This document shows positions 7,622 through 15,492 of a DNA stretch of 64,000 nt, in pieces. The notes beneath the pieces were generated by a model that worked only from the letters and a program-made list of their open reading frames with translations, was not told the origin of the DNA and ran no database searches. The stretch's first letter is position 1; each line of letters starts with the position of its first letter. A program made the position numbers and the translations under genes. The stretch spans positions 1,512,501-1,576,500 of the forward strand of contig OY365738.1 of the NCBI GenBank assembly GCA_959347345.1, in the 5' to 3' direction. The DNA comes from an uncultured Amylibacter sp. (GTDB lineage: Bacteria; Pseudomonadota; Alphaproteobacteria; Rhodobacterales; Rhodobacteraceae).

Positions 7622-8617
7622 ATGAAACCTCCTGTGAAAACATCCATTTTATCAACTCACCCCGATGATATAACGCGGGCGGCAGATATCCTGTGCGCGG
7701 GTGGGCTGGTGGCGTTTCCGACAGAGACAGTTTATGGGCTGGGCGCGGATGCGCAGAATGACGCGGCGGTGGGCGCGATATTTACCGCGAAAAACCGCCC
7801 CGCCAATAATCCGCTGATTGTGCATGTGAAGGATATTGGGGATGCTTGCGCCTTTGCAAGGTTTGATAAGGTGGCGATGGCTTTGGCTTCGGCGTTTTGG
7901 CCTGGCGCGCTCAGTTTGGTTTTGCCAGTGCGGGATGTTGGGCCAGAATCTGAAGGACTATCTGGGTTGGTTACGGCGGGCTTGGATACCGTGGCGATTC
8001 GCGTGCCGTCTGATAAAACCGCACAGGCGGTGTTGGGCGCGTTTGCTTTGGCACGGGGTGGGAGCGTGGGGATAGCCGCACCCTCTGCCAATCCGTCTGG
8101 GCGGATAAGCCCGACCCTTGCGGCACATGTTATCGCTGGGCTGGATGGGCGGATTGATGCGGTAATTGATGGGGGGAGTTGCTCGGTTGGGTTGGAATCA
8201 ACGATTTTATATCCACGAGCGGATGGCTCGGTTGAGGTGCTGCGGGCGGGTGGTATAAGTGCCGAGGCAATAGCCGAGGTGATTGGCGTGATGCCGATTA
8301 TGGGGGGTTCGTCTGTTTCCCCTATTTTATCCCCCGGGCAACTGGCGGTTCATTACGCCCCCAAAACCACCCTAGCCATGGGAGTTTTGTCACCCCGTCC
8401 AGGCCAGCTCTATCTTGGGTTTGGCGATGGCGAGCTGAGGGCTTTAAACCTATCCCCGAGCGGCGATTTAACCGAGGCCGCCCATAATTTATTTGATTAT
8501 TTACATAGGTTAGACAGCCAAGCTCTGGCTTTGGGTAAGACCATAGCCGTTGCCCCAATCCCCAACCACGGACTAGGCGTGGGGATTAATGACAGGCTAC
8601 GCCGAGCCTCTGGGTAA
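7622..8617 (+). CDS. L-threonylcarbamoyladenylate synthase, Sua5 type
   Basis: A 331-aa protein with an N-terminal YrdC/Sua5 domain (FPTETVYGLGADA near residues 34-46, the KNRPANNPLIVHV ATP/threonine site, then SANPSGRISPT) and the C-terminal Sua5 extension with SPGQLAVHYAPK. It makes threonylcarbamoyl-AMP from Thr, bicarbonate and ATP for t6A37 modification of ANN-decoding tRNAs; TsaD/B/E partners are elsewhere. The length (over 300 aa) separates Sua5 from the short TsaC type. No clear Shine-Dalgarno precedes the ATG. The TAA stop is the first triplet of heptad array 4. Confidence 0.93.
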   Translation: MKPPVKTSILSTHPDDITRAADILCAGGLVAFPTETVYGLGADAQNDAAVGAIFTAKNRPANNPLIVHVKDIGDACAFARFDKVAMALASAFWPGALSLVLPVRDVGPESEGLSGLVTAGLDTVAIRVPSDKTAQAVLGAFALARGGSVGIAAPSANPSGRISPTLAAHVIAGLDGRIDAVIDGGSCSVGLESTILYPRADGSVEVLRAGGISAEAIAEVIGVMPIMGGSSVSPILSPGQLAVHYAPKTTLAMGVLSPRPGQLYLGFGDGELRALNLSPSGDLTEAAHNLFDYLHRLDSQALALGKTIAVAPIPNHGLGVGINDRLRRASG

Positions 8618-8640
8618 CGATTAACGATTAACGATTAATG
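8615..8640. repeat. Heptanucleotide array 4, supplies the Sua5 stop codon
   Basis: TAACGAT three times then TAATG. The Sua5 stop TAA is 8615-8617, the first bases of the array. It separates the convergent Sua5 and ankyrin genes. Confidence 0.9.
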
Positions 8641-8645
8641 GGGTT

Positions 8646-9173
8646 TTAGAGTTGCCCGCTTTCTTTGCCTAGTCTTTCATAAGCCTCAGAATCTTTAATC
8701 ATCATGTTCCCGTTTGCAGAATCAAAGGGCGTTTTATTATTAGCATCGGTTAAGGTGGCATCTGCTTTAGCATCCAACAAAGCCGTAATAACATCAGGGT
8801 TTCTAGTTCCAAATGCTGCTCCATGAAGTGGTGTGCGCCCTTTATCATTCTTCGACAACACGTTGGCTTTAGCTTTCAATAATTCTGTAATAATTTCTAC
8901 TTTTGGATTCCATCTTGCCGCTAAATGAAGGGGTGAATTTCCCATGCTATCCTTTGCATCCAAGTGCGGATTATCACGCACCAATGTACTAATCACATCA
9001 GGGTCGCTATTAAACATTGCCGCGAGATGAAGCGGCATATGTCTATGGTACTCGCTCCGTTCATCCAGTTCTCTTCCATTTTCTAAACAAAGTTGAATAT
9101 CTCCAAAAGTTGCATTTTGCCAAACATAAACAGGCGCATTTTGCCAATGTTGCATTATTATTTCAAGTGTCAT
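8646..9173 (-). CDS. Ankyrin-repeat protein, cytoplasmic
   Basis: A 175-aa protein of about four ankyrin repeats, recognisable by repeated HLAA and TPLHGAA turns (MPLHLAAMFN, SPLHLAARWN, TPLHGAAFG, TPFDSANG), giving a protein-binding surface. There is no signal peptide or transmembrane segment. It starts with ATG after AAAGGATAT. Repeat sequences are very similar to those in the next gene upstream (9255-10067), so the two are probably paralogues, but this one lacks the export signal. Partner and function are unknown. Confidence 0.85.
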   Translation of the reverse strand: MTLEIIMQHWQNAPVYVWQNATFGDIQLCLENGRELDERSEYHRHMPLHLAAMFNSDPDVISTLVRDNPHLDAKDSMGNSPLHLAARWNPKVEIITELLKAKANVLSKNDKGRTPLHGAAFGTRNPDVITALLDAKADATLTDANNKTPFDSANGNMMIKDSEAYERLGKESGQL

Positions 9174-9254
9174 ACCATATATCCTTTCTAAATAGTAAAA
9201 GCTCTTACCATAATATAATAACTTAACAAATTATTCGCAAGACCTATTTTTATA

Positions 9255-10067
9255 TCATGGCTCAAACCGTGAATCGCTTAACGCCCAATAAGCATCAGTG
9301 CCTTTAATTGAATGCCTAACCGTTCCGTCATTATCCATTGCAAAGCTAAAAGGCACTTTCTTATCTATGTTAATTGCCTTGCCATCTGCCCCAGCATTTA
9401 ACAAAGTCATAATAACTTTGGGATTTGGACTATTCAATGCCGCCCAATGAAGTGGGGTATCTTCACCAATAGTCCGTGCATGGATATCAGCCCCAGCGTC
9501 CAATAAAATAGTGATAATTTCAGGGTTAGGGTTTCCAAATGCTGCCTCATGAAGTGGTGTGCTTTTATCCATATCACGGATATTTACATTTGCACCAGCC
9601 GTCAAAAATGCTTTAATCACATCAGGGTTTTTATTTCCGAGTGCTGATTCATAAAGCGGTGTGCGACCTCTTGCATCACGCACATTTATGTCTGCCCCTA
9701 ATGCCAACAGGGTGGCAGTTACATCAAGATAGGCGTTTTTTGCCGCGTAATGAAGTGGGGTAAATCCAATATAATCCCGCGAATTTATATTTGCACCCGC
9801 CTCCACCAGCATCATAATTACTTCAGGTTTTGTATTAAACTGCACTACCCGATGAAGCGGTGTTTGCCCAGACTCATCTCGCGCATGGACATCTTCCCTA
9901 TCATTCAGGCAGTTTTCCATTTTTTCAGGTGTTTGATTTCCCCAAAAAAAATCTTCTTTATCTATCCATCTATGGCAATCCTGCGCCAAAGCGGGCAACG
10001 CCCCCGCAAACACAAGAACCGCTAGGGCAAGACCCATTCGTGCTATTTTCAATAGTTTATTTTGCAT
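9255..10067 (-). CDS. Ankyrin-repeat protein with signal peptide
   Basis: A 270-aa protein. Residues 1-29 are a clear Sec signal peptide (basic start, LALAVLVFAGALPALAQ, cleavage after ALA), so the product should be periplasmic or secreted. About six ankyrin repeats follow (TPLHRVVQ, TPLHYAAK, TPLYESAL, TPLHEAAF, TPLHWAAL) with a periodicity near 33 residues. Two Cys (C31, C53 region) lie before the repeats. Good Shine-Dalgarno (AAAGGAT). It is followed by the shorter cytoplasmic ankyrin gene on the same strand, 81 bp away. Exported ankyrin proteins in free-living bacteria include catalase-associated AnkB types; function here is unknown. Confidence 0.87.
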   Translation of the reverse strand: MQNKLLKIARMGLALAVLVFAGALPALAQDCHRWIDKEDFFWGNQTPEKMENCLNDREDVHARDESGQTPLHRVVQFNTKPEVIMMLVEAGANINSRDYIGFTPLHYAAKNAYLDVTATLLALGADINVRDARGRTPLYESALGNKNPDVIKAFLTAGANVNIRDMDKSTPLHEAAFGNPNPEIITILLDAGADIHARTIGEDTPLHWAALNSPNPKVIMTLLNAGADGKAINIDKKVPFSFAMDNDGTVRHSIKGTDAYWALSDSRFEP

Positions 10068-10094
10068 GTCATTATCCTTTCACCTAGACTAGGC

Positions 10095-10154
10095 ATTCAC
10101 AATTCACAATTCACAATTCATCATTCATCACTAATAACTAACAACTAACAACTA
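10095..10154. repeat. Heptanucleotide array 5, contains the YqgE stop codon
   Basis: About 8.5 tandem 7-mers that drift in sequence: ATTCACA three times, ATTCATC twice, ACTAATA, ACTAACA twice, ACTA. The YqgE stop (TAG, 10152-10154 on the minus strand) is the last triplet. Confidence 0.9.
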
Positions 10155-10724
10155 CGCACGCCCCGAAACCCCCGACAACACCCTCGGATCAACGCCGATA
10201 CTATGCATCGCCGCCCCCCATTTATCATCATTCGCCACCTCAAACACCAGCCGATAATTCCCCTCAGTCAATAACCACCCGCCGCCCGATAATTCCGCCT
10301 CTAACTGCCCGGCGTTCCACCCCGCATACCCCAGCGTAAATAACTTTTGCAACGGCCCTTGACCGCGCGATATATCCTCCAATATATCCAGCGAAGCCGT
10401 CATCCCAAAAGTCTCATTCACCGCCAGAGTCTCTGCCCCCGTTTTATAATCCGTTGAATGCAAAACAAAGCCACATTCGCGCTCTACCGGTCCGCCGAAA
10501 TGAATATCCACCCCGGTAATCGGGCGCAACGGTTTAATCTTTAACCGTTTCAAAACATCATCAAACCCCAGCCCGTCAATCGGTTTGTTAATAACCAACC
10601 CCATCGTGCCGTCCTTGGAATGCGAGCATATATAAATCACACTACGGTCAAACCGCGAGTCTTCCACATGGGGTGTGGCTATCAGCAATTTCCCAACAAG
10701 GGAGGAGTTTTTAATCTGTTTCAT
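10152..10724 (-). CDS. YqgE/AlgH family protein
   Basis: A 190-aa cytoplasmic protein of the UPF0301 (YqgE/AlgH) family: LIATPHVEDSRFDRSVIYI, the DGTMGLVINKP motif, HFGGPVE and LGYAGWNAGQLEAEL are diagnostic. Biochemical function is not established; AlgH was once proposed as an alginate regulator. It lies 21 bp downstream of mrp on the same strand, so is probably co-transcribed. The last codon is followed by a TAG provided by heptad array 5. Confidence 0.93.
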   Translation of the reverse strand: MKQIKNSSLVGKLLIATPHVEDSRFDRSVIYICSHSKDGTMGLVINKPIDGLGFDDVLKRLKIKPLRPITGVDIHFGGPVERECGFVLHSTDYKTGAETLAVNETFGMTASLDILEDISRGQGPLQKLFTLGYAGWNAGQLEAELSGGGWLLTEGNYRLVFEVANDDKWGAAMHSIGVDPRVLSGVSGRA

Positions 10725-10745
10725 GACATATATCCTAGCCGTCCT

Positions 10746-11840
10746 TCATATATTATGCAAGAGGTTTTTTGCAATAGTTTGATAGGATTTTGCCATAACC
10801 TTATCAACCACCACAATCGGCACACCATCATCGCCACTTTGACGAATGGACAAATCCAAGGGGATTTCACCCAGAAAGGCTATGCCATGCTTGGTTGCCT
10901 CGGTTTTCGCCCCGCCCGTGCCGAAAATATGCGCGGTATCACCGCACTTCGGGCAGATATAATGCGCCATATTTTCCACCAGTCCGTAAATCGGAATGTT
11001 TAACCGCACAAACATATCCAAGGCTTTGCGTGCGTCCAGCAGGGCTATATCTTGGGGGGTGGAGACGATAACCGCCCCATCAAGGGCGATTTTCTGCGAC
11101 AGAGTCAGTTGCACATCGCCCGTGCCAGGCGGTAAATCCACCAGCAAAATATCCAGCTCGCCCCATTCCACCTGTAACAGCATCTGTTGCAAGGCACCCA
11201 TTAACATCGGGCCACGCCAAATCACGGCTTGGTCGGCGGCAACCATTAAACCCAGCGACATCATGGTGACTCCGTGGGCTATTAAAGGAATAATCCGTTT
11301 GCCATCGGGCGATTGCGGACGGGCAGATACCCCCATCATGTGGGGTTGCGAGGGGCCGTGAATATCCGCATCCAACAGCCCAATCCGCAAACCTGTTTGC
11401 GCCAAGGCTATCGCCAAATTACAGCTGAGCGTGGATTTGCCAACCCCGCCTTTGCCAGAGCCTATGGCAATAATCTGTTTCACTCCGTCTATCTTTTGAC
11501 GGTCGGCGGAGGGTTTTGGATGCCCGCCTATTTTCAAACTGGGTTTCAAACTAGGTGGAGGTTTTGGCGGTGCATGCGCGGTTAAAACCACTTGGACGGA
11601 TTCAACACCCGCGATATCCTGTATCACCTGCTGCGCCGCCGCCCGAACGGGTTCCATCCTTGGTGCGTCATCGGGTGCTGCCTCCAAAACAAACCGCACG
11701 TGGCTACCCGCCGCCCCATCCTCAATAACAATCGCGCGAACCATATCCAAATCAACAATGGACTTGCCACCCGTTGCACCAGATTTGGGCATCTGCACAC
11801 GTGCCAGCTCTTGTAATATAGTCTCTTTTGTCAGGGTCAT
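10746..11840 (-). CDS. mrp: Iron-sulfur cluster carrier protein Mrp/ApbC
   Basis: A 364-aa P-loop ATPase. The N-terminal 90 residues form a MIP18/DUF59-like domain, followed by a Pro/Lys linker and the deviant Walker A GKGGVGKST (about 129-137). LLVDLPPGTGDVQL is the Switch II region, and the bridging CxxC is CPKC near residue 298. It binds a 4Fe-4S cluster at the dimer interface and delivers it to apoproteins (known for ApbC/Ind1). It is divergent from creatinase with about 110 bp between starts and is followed by the YqgE gene. Confidence 0.95.
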   Translation of the reverse strand: MTLTKETILQELARVQMPKSGATGGKSIVDLDMVRAIVIEDGAAGSHVRFVLEAAPDDAPRMEPVRAAAQQVIQDIAGVESVQVVLTAHAPPKPPPSLKPSLKIGGHPKPSADRQKIDGVKQIIAIGSGKGGVGKSTLSCNLAIALAQTGLRIGLLDADIHGPSQPHMMGVSARPQSPDGKRIIPLIAHGVTMMSLGLMVAADQAVIWRGPMLMGALQQMLLQVEWGELDILLVDLPPGTGDVQLTLSQKIALDGAVIVSTPQDIALLDARKALDMFVRLNIPIYGLVENMAHYICPKCGDTAHIFGTGGAKTEATKHGIAFLGEIPLDLSIRQSGDDGVPIVVVDKVMAKSYQTIAKNLLHNI

Positions 11841-11950
11841 GGAGGGGCTTTCTAATGGGCTTTCTAAAATGGCGGCGATTTAGCTTGCCTTTTAACATAA
11901 AATCCCTAATCTTGCCACACCTAATAACCCCAACCAAAGGAGCCTCCATT

Positions 11951-13177
11951 ATGACAACCCAGCATTCTACCCGTGCGGTAAATTATCAAATCCCACCCGA
12001 AGACGGGCGTATCCTGCCGTTTGACCAAGCCGAATACGACAGCCGAGTCGCGGGCTTGCGCGATATTATGAACGCAAAGCAACTGGACGCGGTTATCCTA
12101 ACCTCTATGCACGGGATTGCCTATTATTCTGGGTTTTTATATTGTGCGTTTGGGCGACCTTATGCTTGCGTAGTGACGCTGGCCGCCATCACCACGGTAT
12201 CGGCGGGAATAGACCACGGGCAACCCGCACGGCGGTCTGCCTGTGAAAACATCACCTACACCGATTGGCAGAGGGATAATTACTGGCGCACGGTTTTGCA
12301 ATTATGCGGGGCGGGGGCAGAGATAGGGATAGAATCCGACCATATGACGCTGGCTATGCGTGATAAGACCGTGGATTTCCTATCGCCCAAATCGCTGATT
12401 GATATTGCCCCTGCGACTATGCGTCAACGTATGATTAAATCCCCAGCAGAGATTGAAATGATAAAAGGTGGCGCACGTATTGCCGATATTGGCGGGGCGG
12501 CGGTACGCGATGCGATACGCGAGGGTGTCCGTGAAATAGACGTGGCTATGGCGGGGCGTGATGCCATGGAACTGGCGATTGCCGAGGCTTTTCCAAACAG
12601 CGAGCTGCGCGATACTTGGGTTTGGTTTCAATCGGGGTTAAACACCGATGGCGCACATAATCCCGTCACCACCCGCCGATTGCAAAAGGGGGATATTTTA
12701 TCGCTGAATACTTTCCCGATGATTAACGGGTATTATACCGCTTTGGAGCGCACTTTGTTTTTGGGCGAGCCTGATAAGGAGAGTTTGGCGATATGGAACG
12801 CCAATGTCGCCGCGCACGAGTTGGGCTTGGGTTTGATAAAACCTGGCGTGAAATGCAATGATATTTGCGCCGAGATTAACGAATTCTTTGCCGAGCGGGA
12901 TTTGCTGAAGTACCGGACTTTTGGCTATGGTCATTCGTTTGGGATTTTATCGCATTATTATGGGCGCGAGGCGGAATTGGAACTACGCGAGGATATAACC
13001 ACGGTGTTAAGTCCAGGGATGGTTGTGTCTATGGAGCCGATGCTGACTGTGCCTGCGGGGGTTTTGGGCGCGGGTGGCTATCGTGAGCATGATATTTTGG
13101 TGATAGAAGGTGGCAATGATGTGCAGAATATCACGGGCTTTGGCTATGGGCCTGAGCATAATATCATTAGTTGTTAG
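11951..13177 (+). CDS. Creatinase (creatine amidinohydrolase)
   Basis: A 408-aa M24-fold (pita-bread) enzyme. It matches Pseudomonas creatinase block by block as I recall it: YYSGFLYCAFGRPYA, YTDWQRDNYW, WFQSGLNTDGAHNPVTTR, DILSLNTFPMINGYYTALER, FGYGHSFGILSHYYGREA and SMEPM. H236 in TDGAHNPV corresponds to the catalytic His232. Metal ligands of true aminopeptidases are not used in this branch. It hydrolyses creatine to sarcosine and urea. No creatininase, sarcosine oxidase or urease gene is nearby, so the pathway is dispersed. AGGAG 8 nt before the ATG fixes the start; the frame stays open 41 codons upstream. The last codons and stop lie in heptad array 6. Confidence 0.9.
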   Translation: MTTQHSTRAVNYQIPPEDGRILPFDQAEYDSRVAGLRDIMNAKQLDAVILTSMHGIAYYSGFLYCAFGRPYACVVTLAAITTVSAGIDHGQPARRSACENITYTDWQRDNYWRTVLQLCGAGAEIGIESDHMTLAMRDKTVDFLSPKSLIDIAPATMRQRMIKSPAEIEMIKGGARIADIGGAAVRDAIREGVREIDVAMAGRDAMELAIAEAFPNSELRDTWVWFQSGLNTDGAHNPVTTRRLQKGDILSLNTFPMINGYYTALERTLFLGEPDKESLAIWNANVAAHELGLGLIKPGVKCNDICAEINEFFAERDLLKYRTFGYGHSFGILSHYYGREAELELREDITTVLSPGMVVSMEPMLTVPAGVLGAGGYREHDILVIEGGNDVQNITGFGYGPEHNIISC

Positions 13178-13201
13178 TTATTAGTTGTTAGTTATTAGTT
13201 T
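13167..13201. repeat. Heptanucleotide array 6 between convergent genes, supplies both stop codons
   Basis: Five tandem 7-mers: TTAGTTG, TTAGTTA, TTAGTTG, TTAGTTA, TTAGTTT. The creatinase TAG (13175-13177) and, on the other strand, the Sel1-protein TAA (13188-13190) are both inside it. Confidence 0.92.
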
Positions 13202-14417
13202 TTTTTGCCATCCAGTCACGTGCTAGTTTTTGGGCTTCCGCTATTTGTTCGGGTGTCATTTCTTTTGCGAGCGAGTCTCTTATCTTCACCGTATTTTTAT
13301 GACCATTTAACATGGCAAGGTTAAACCACATATAGGCAAGGATATAATCTTGTGGAACACCCTGTCCAAGCCCATACTGTACTCCCAAATTATTCTGTGC
13401 ATCTGCATACCCCTGTTCGGCGGACAGCCTAGTCCATTTCAACGCTTCTTTGTAATCCTGTGCAACTCCATCCCCGTTGCAATACGAAATCCCCAGATTA
13501 TACTGCGCCCCTGCAGCCCCTTGTTCAGCGGACAGCCTAGTCCATTTTATCGCCTCCTTGTAATCCTGTGCAACTCCATCCCCGTTGCTATACATCTGCC
13601 CAAGATTATTTTGTGCCTGTGCAAACCCCTGTTGAGCAGATAGGGCAAACCATTTGAATGCTTGCTGATAATCCTGTTTAACACCTTCCCCTTTTCTATA
13701 CATATGCCCCATATTATGCTGTGCCTCTGCATCCCCCTGCTTGACGGACAGCCTAAACCATTTTAATGCTTCTTGATAATCCTGTTCAACTCCATGCCCC
13801 TTTTTATACATAAACCCCAAATTATTCTGCGCACCTGCATGCCCCTGTTCGGCTGATACGCTATACCATTTTAATGCTTTCTGATAATCCTGTACAACGC
13901 CATGCCCGTCGCTATACATTAACCCTAGAAAAAACTGTGCCTGTGCATTTCCCTGTTTGACAGATAGGGTGTACCATTTTACTGCCTCTTTGTAATCTTG
14001 CACAACGCCAAATCCGTTTCTATACATCTGTCCTAAATTATTCTGTGCCTCTGCAAGTCCCTGTTCGGCGGATAGGATGAACCATTTCACTGCCTTCTTA
14101 TAATCCTGCACAACCTCCTGCCCGTTGTAATAAAACAGCCCCAGATTATTTTGTGCATATACATACCCCTGTTCGGCAGATAATCTCAACCATTTCAATG
14201 CTTCCTTTTCATCCTGCACAACGCCGTCTCCATTGCTATACATTAGACCCAGATTATACTGTGCCTGTGCATCCCCCTTTTTGGCAAAAGGTTTTAACTC
14301 ACGCAAAGCCGTTTCATAATCACCTTTATTAAGGGCTTTTATCCCCTTAACCAAATCATCCATAACAGGCGAGCCACGCGAAAATAATGATGCAAAAAAT
14401 GCAAAAAGGGTTTTCAT
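13188..14417 (-). CDS. Sel1-like (TPR-type) repeat protein
   Basis: A 409-aa protein made of about ten Sel1-like repeats of 36 residues, each with the pattern AQ-NLG-MY--G-GV-QD--EA-KW--LSAEQG. Such alpha-alpha solenoids are scaffolds for protein-protein contacts. Residues 1-18 (MKTLFAFFASLFSRGSPV) are a weak signal peptide or membrane anchor, so location is uncertain. The C-terminal 45 residues (AYMWFNLAMLNGH then a charged helix ending AEAQKLARDWMAKK) form the usual cap. The repeats are very alike at DNA level, suggesting recent expansion. The last residues (TNN) are encoded by heptad array 6. Client unknown. Confidence 0.9.
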   Translation of the reverse strand: MKTLFAFFASLFSRGSPVMDDLVKGIKALNKGDYETALRELKPFAKKGDAQAQYNLGLMYSNGDGVVQDEKEALKWLRLSAEQGYVYAQNNLGLFYYNGQEVVQDYKKAVKWFILSAEQGLAEAQNNLGQMYRNGFGVVQDYKEAVKWYTLSVKQGNAQAQFFLGLMYSDGHGVVQDYQKALKWYSVSAEQGHAGAQNNLGFMYKKGHGVEQDYQEALKWFRLSVKQGDAEAQHNMGHMYRKGEGVKQDYQQAFKWFALSAQQGFAQAQNNLGQMYSNGDGVAQDYKEAIKWTRLSAEQGAAGAQYNLGISYCNGDGVAQDYKEALKWTRLSAEQGYADAQNNLGVQYGLGQGVPQDYILAYMWFNLAMLNGHKNTVKIRDSLAKEMTPEQIAEAQKLARDWMAKKTNN

Positions 14418-14507
14418 GGGCTTTCCTATCTTGTAAGTTTATTTGAAAATCACTATACCCAATAAACCCACAGAGTCAAGACTCCCACAACCTCCGCACA
14501 AAAATCC

Positions 14508-14547
14508 AAATCACTAATAACTAACAACTAATAACTCACAACTAAAC
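14508..14547. repeat. Heptanucleotide array 7, directly before ttcA
   Basis: Tandem 7-mers ACTAATA, ACTAACA, ACTAATA, ACTCACA, ACTAAAC, ending 3 bp before the ttcA ATG and occupying the place of a ribosome binding site. Confidence 0.85.
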
Positions 14548-14550
14548 GCA

Positions 14551-15378
14551 ATGCTAGACCAACTCAAAGAAATTCACCCGATATTTGCCTCCGCTCCGCA
14601 AAGCACCAAATTCAAACACCTGCGCAAACGTATCATCCGCCAAACCCGCGAAGCCCTAGACCATTTCAAAATGGTTGACCGCGATGCCAAATGGCTGGTG
14701 TGTTTATCTGGGGGCAAGGATAGCTATACCCTGCTGGCCGCCCTGATAGAATTGCAATGGCGCGGGGTTCTGCCCGTGCAAATCCTAGCGTGTAATTTAG
14801 ACCAAGGACAGCCCGAATTCCCCGCCACGGTTCTGCCCGAATTCCTGACCAAAATGGGGATAGACCACCGAATTGAATACCGCGATACCTATTCCATCGT
14901 TATGGATAAAATTCCCGAAGGACGCACCTATTGTTCGCTCTGCTCGCGTCTGCGCCGTGGGCATTTATACCGTATAGCGCGGGAGGAAGGGTGCAGCGCC
15001 ATTGTTTTGGGGCATCATCGCGATGATATATTAGAGACGTTTTTGATGAACCTGTTTCACGGCGCAAGGCTGGCGGCTATGCCGCCCAAACTGTTGAATG
15101 AAGCGGGGGATTTGTTTGTTTATCGCCCCTTGGCGTTTGTCGCGGAAAAGGATTGCGCCGATTTTGCCGCGGCGATGAATTACCCGATTATTCCGTGCGA
15201 TTTATGCGGCGCACAGGAGGGTCTGCAACGGGTGCAAATAAAACGCATGCTGGATGAGTGGGAAAAACACGCTCCAAACCGCCGTCAAGTGATGTTTAAT
15301 GCCTTAATGACCGCCCGACCTTCGCATTTATTGGATACCGAGCTGTTTGATTTTGCTGGATTAAAAATCACCCCTTGA
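14551..15378 (+). CDS. ttcA: tRNA 2-thiocytidine(32) synthetase TtcA
   Basis: A 275-aa PP-loop ATPase. SGGKDS (53-58) is the pyrophosphatase loop; CSLC (C128, C131) and a further Cys in IPCDLCG near residue 216 are the ligands of the 4Fe-4S cluster that TtcA uses for sulfur transfer. It thiolates C32 in certain tRNAs in an ATP-dependent reaction. Length is normal. No Shine-Dalgarno is visible: the 40 bases before ATG are heptad array 7, so initiation may be weak, leaderless or depend on A/C-rich sequence. An alternative downstream start is not supported because the N-terminal residues look family-like. Confidence 0.93.
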   Translation: MLDQLKEIHPIFASAPQSTKFKHLRKRIIRQTREALDHFKMVDRDAKWLVCLSGGKDSYTLLAALIELQWRGVLPVQILACNLDQGQPEFPATVLPEFLTKMGIDHRIEYRDTYSIVMDKIPEGRTYCSLCSRLRRGHLYRIAREEGCSAIVLGHHRDDILETFLMNLFHGARLAAMPPKLLNEAGDLFVYRPLAFVAEKDCADFAAAMNYPIIPCDLCGAQEGLQRVQIKRMLDEWEKHAPNRRQVMFNALMTARPSHLLDTELFDFAGLKITP

Positions 15379-15492
15379 CCTTTGGTGTGTTTTTAGGCAA
15401 TAGGGGCGAAAAGTTTTTTGCACCCCATGTAAAAGTGTATAAAAACAAACATTAACACTAACACTAACACAGGCACGGGCAAGAGCAAAAAC

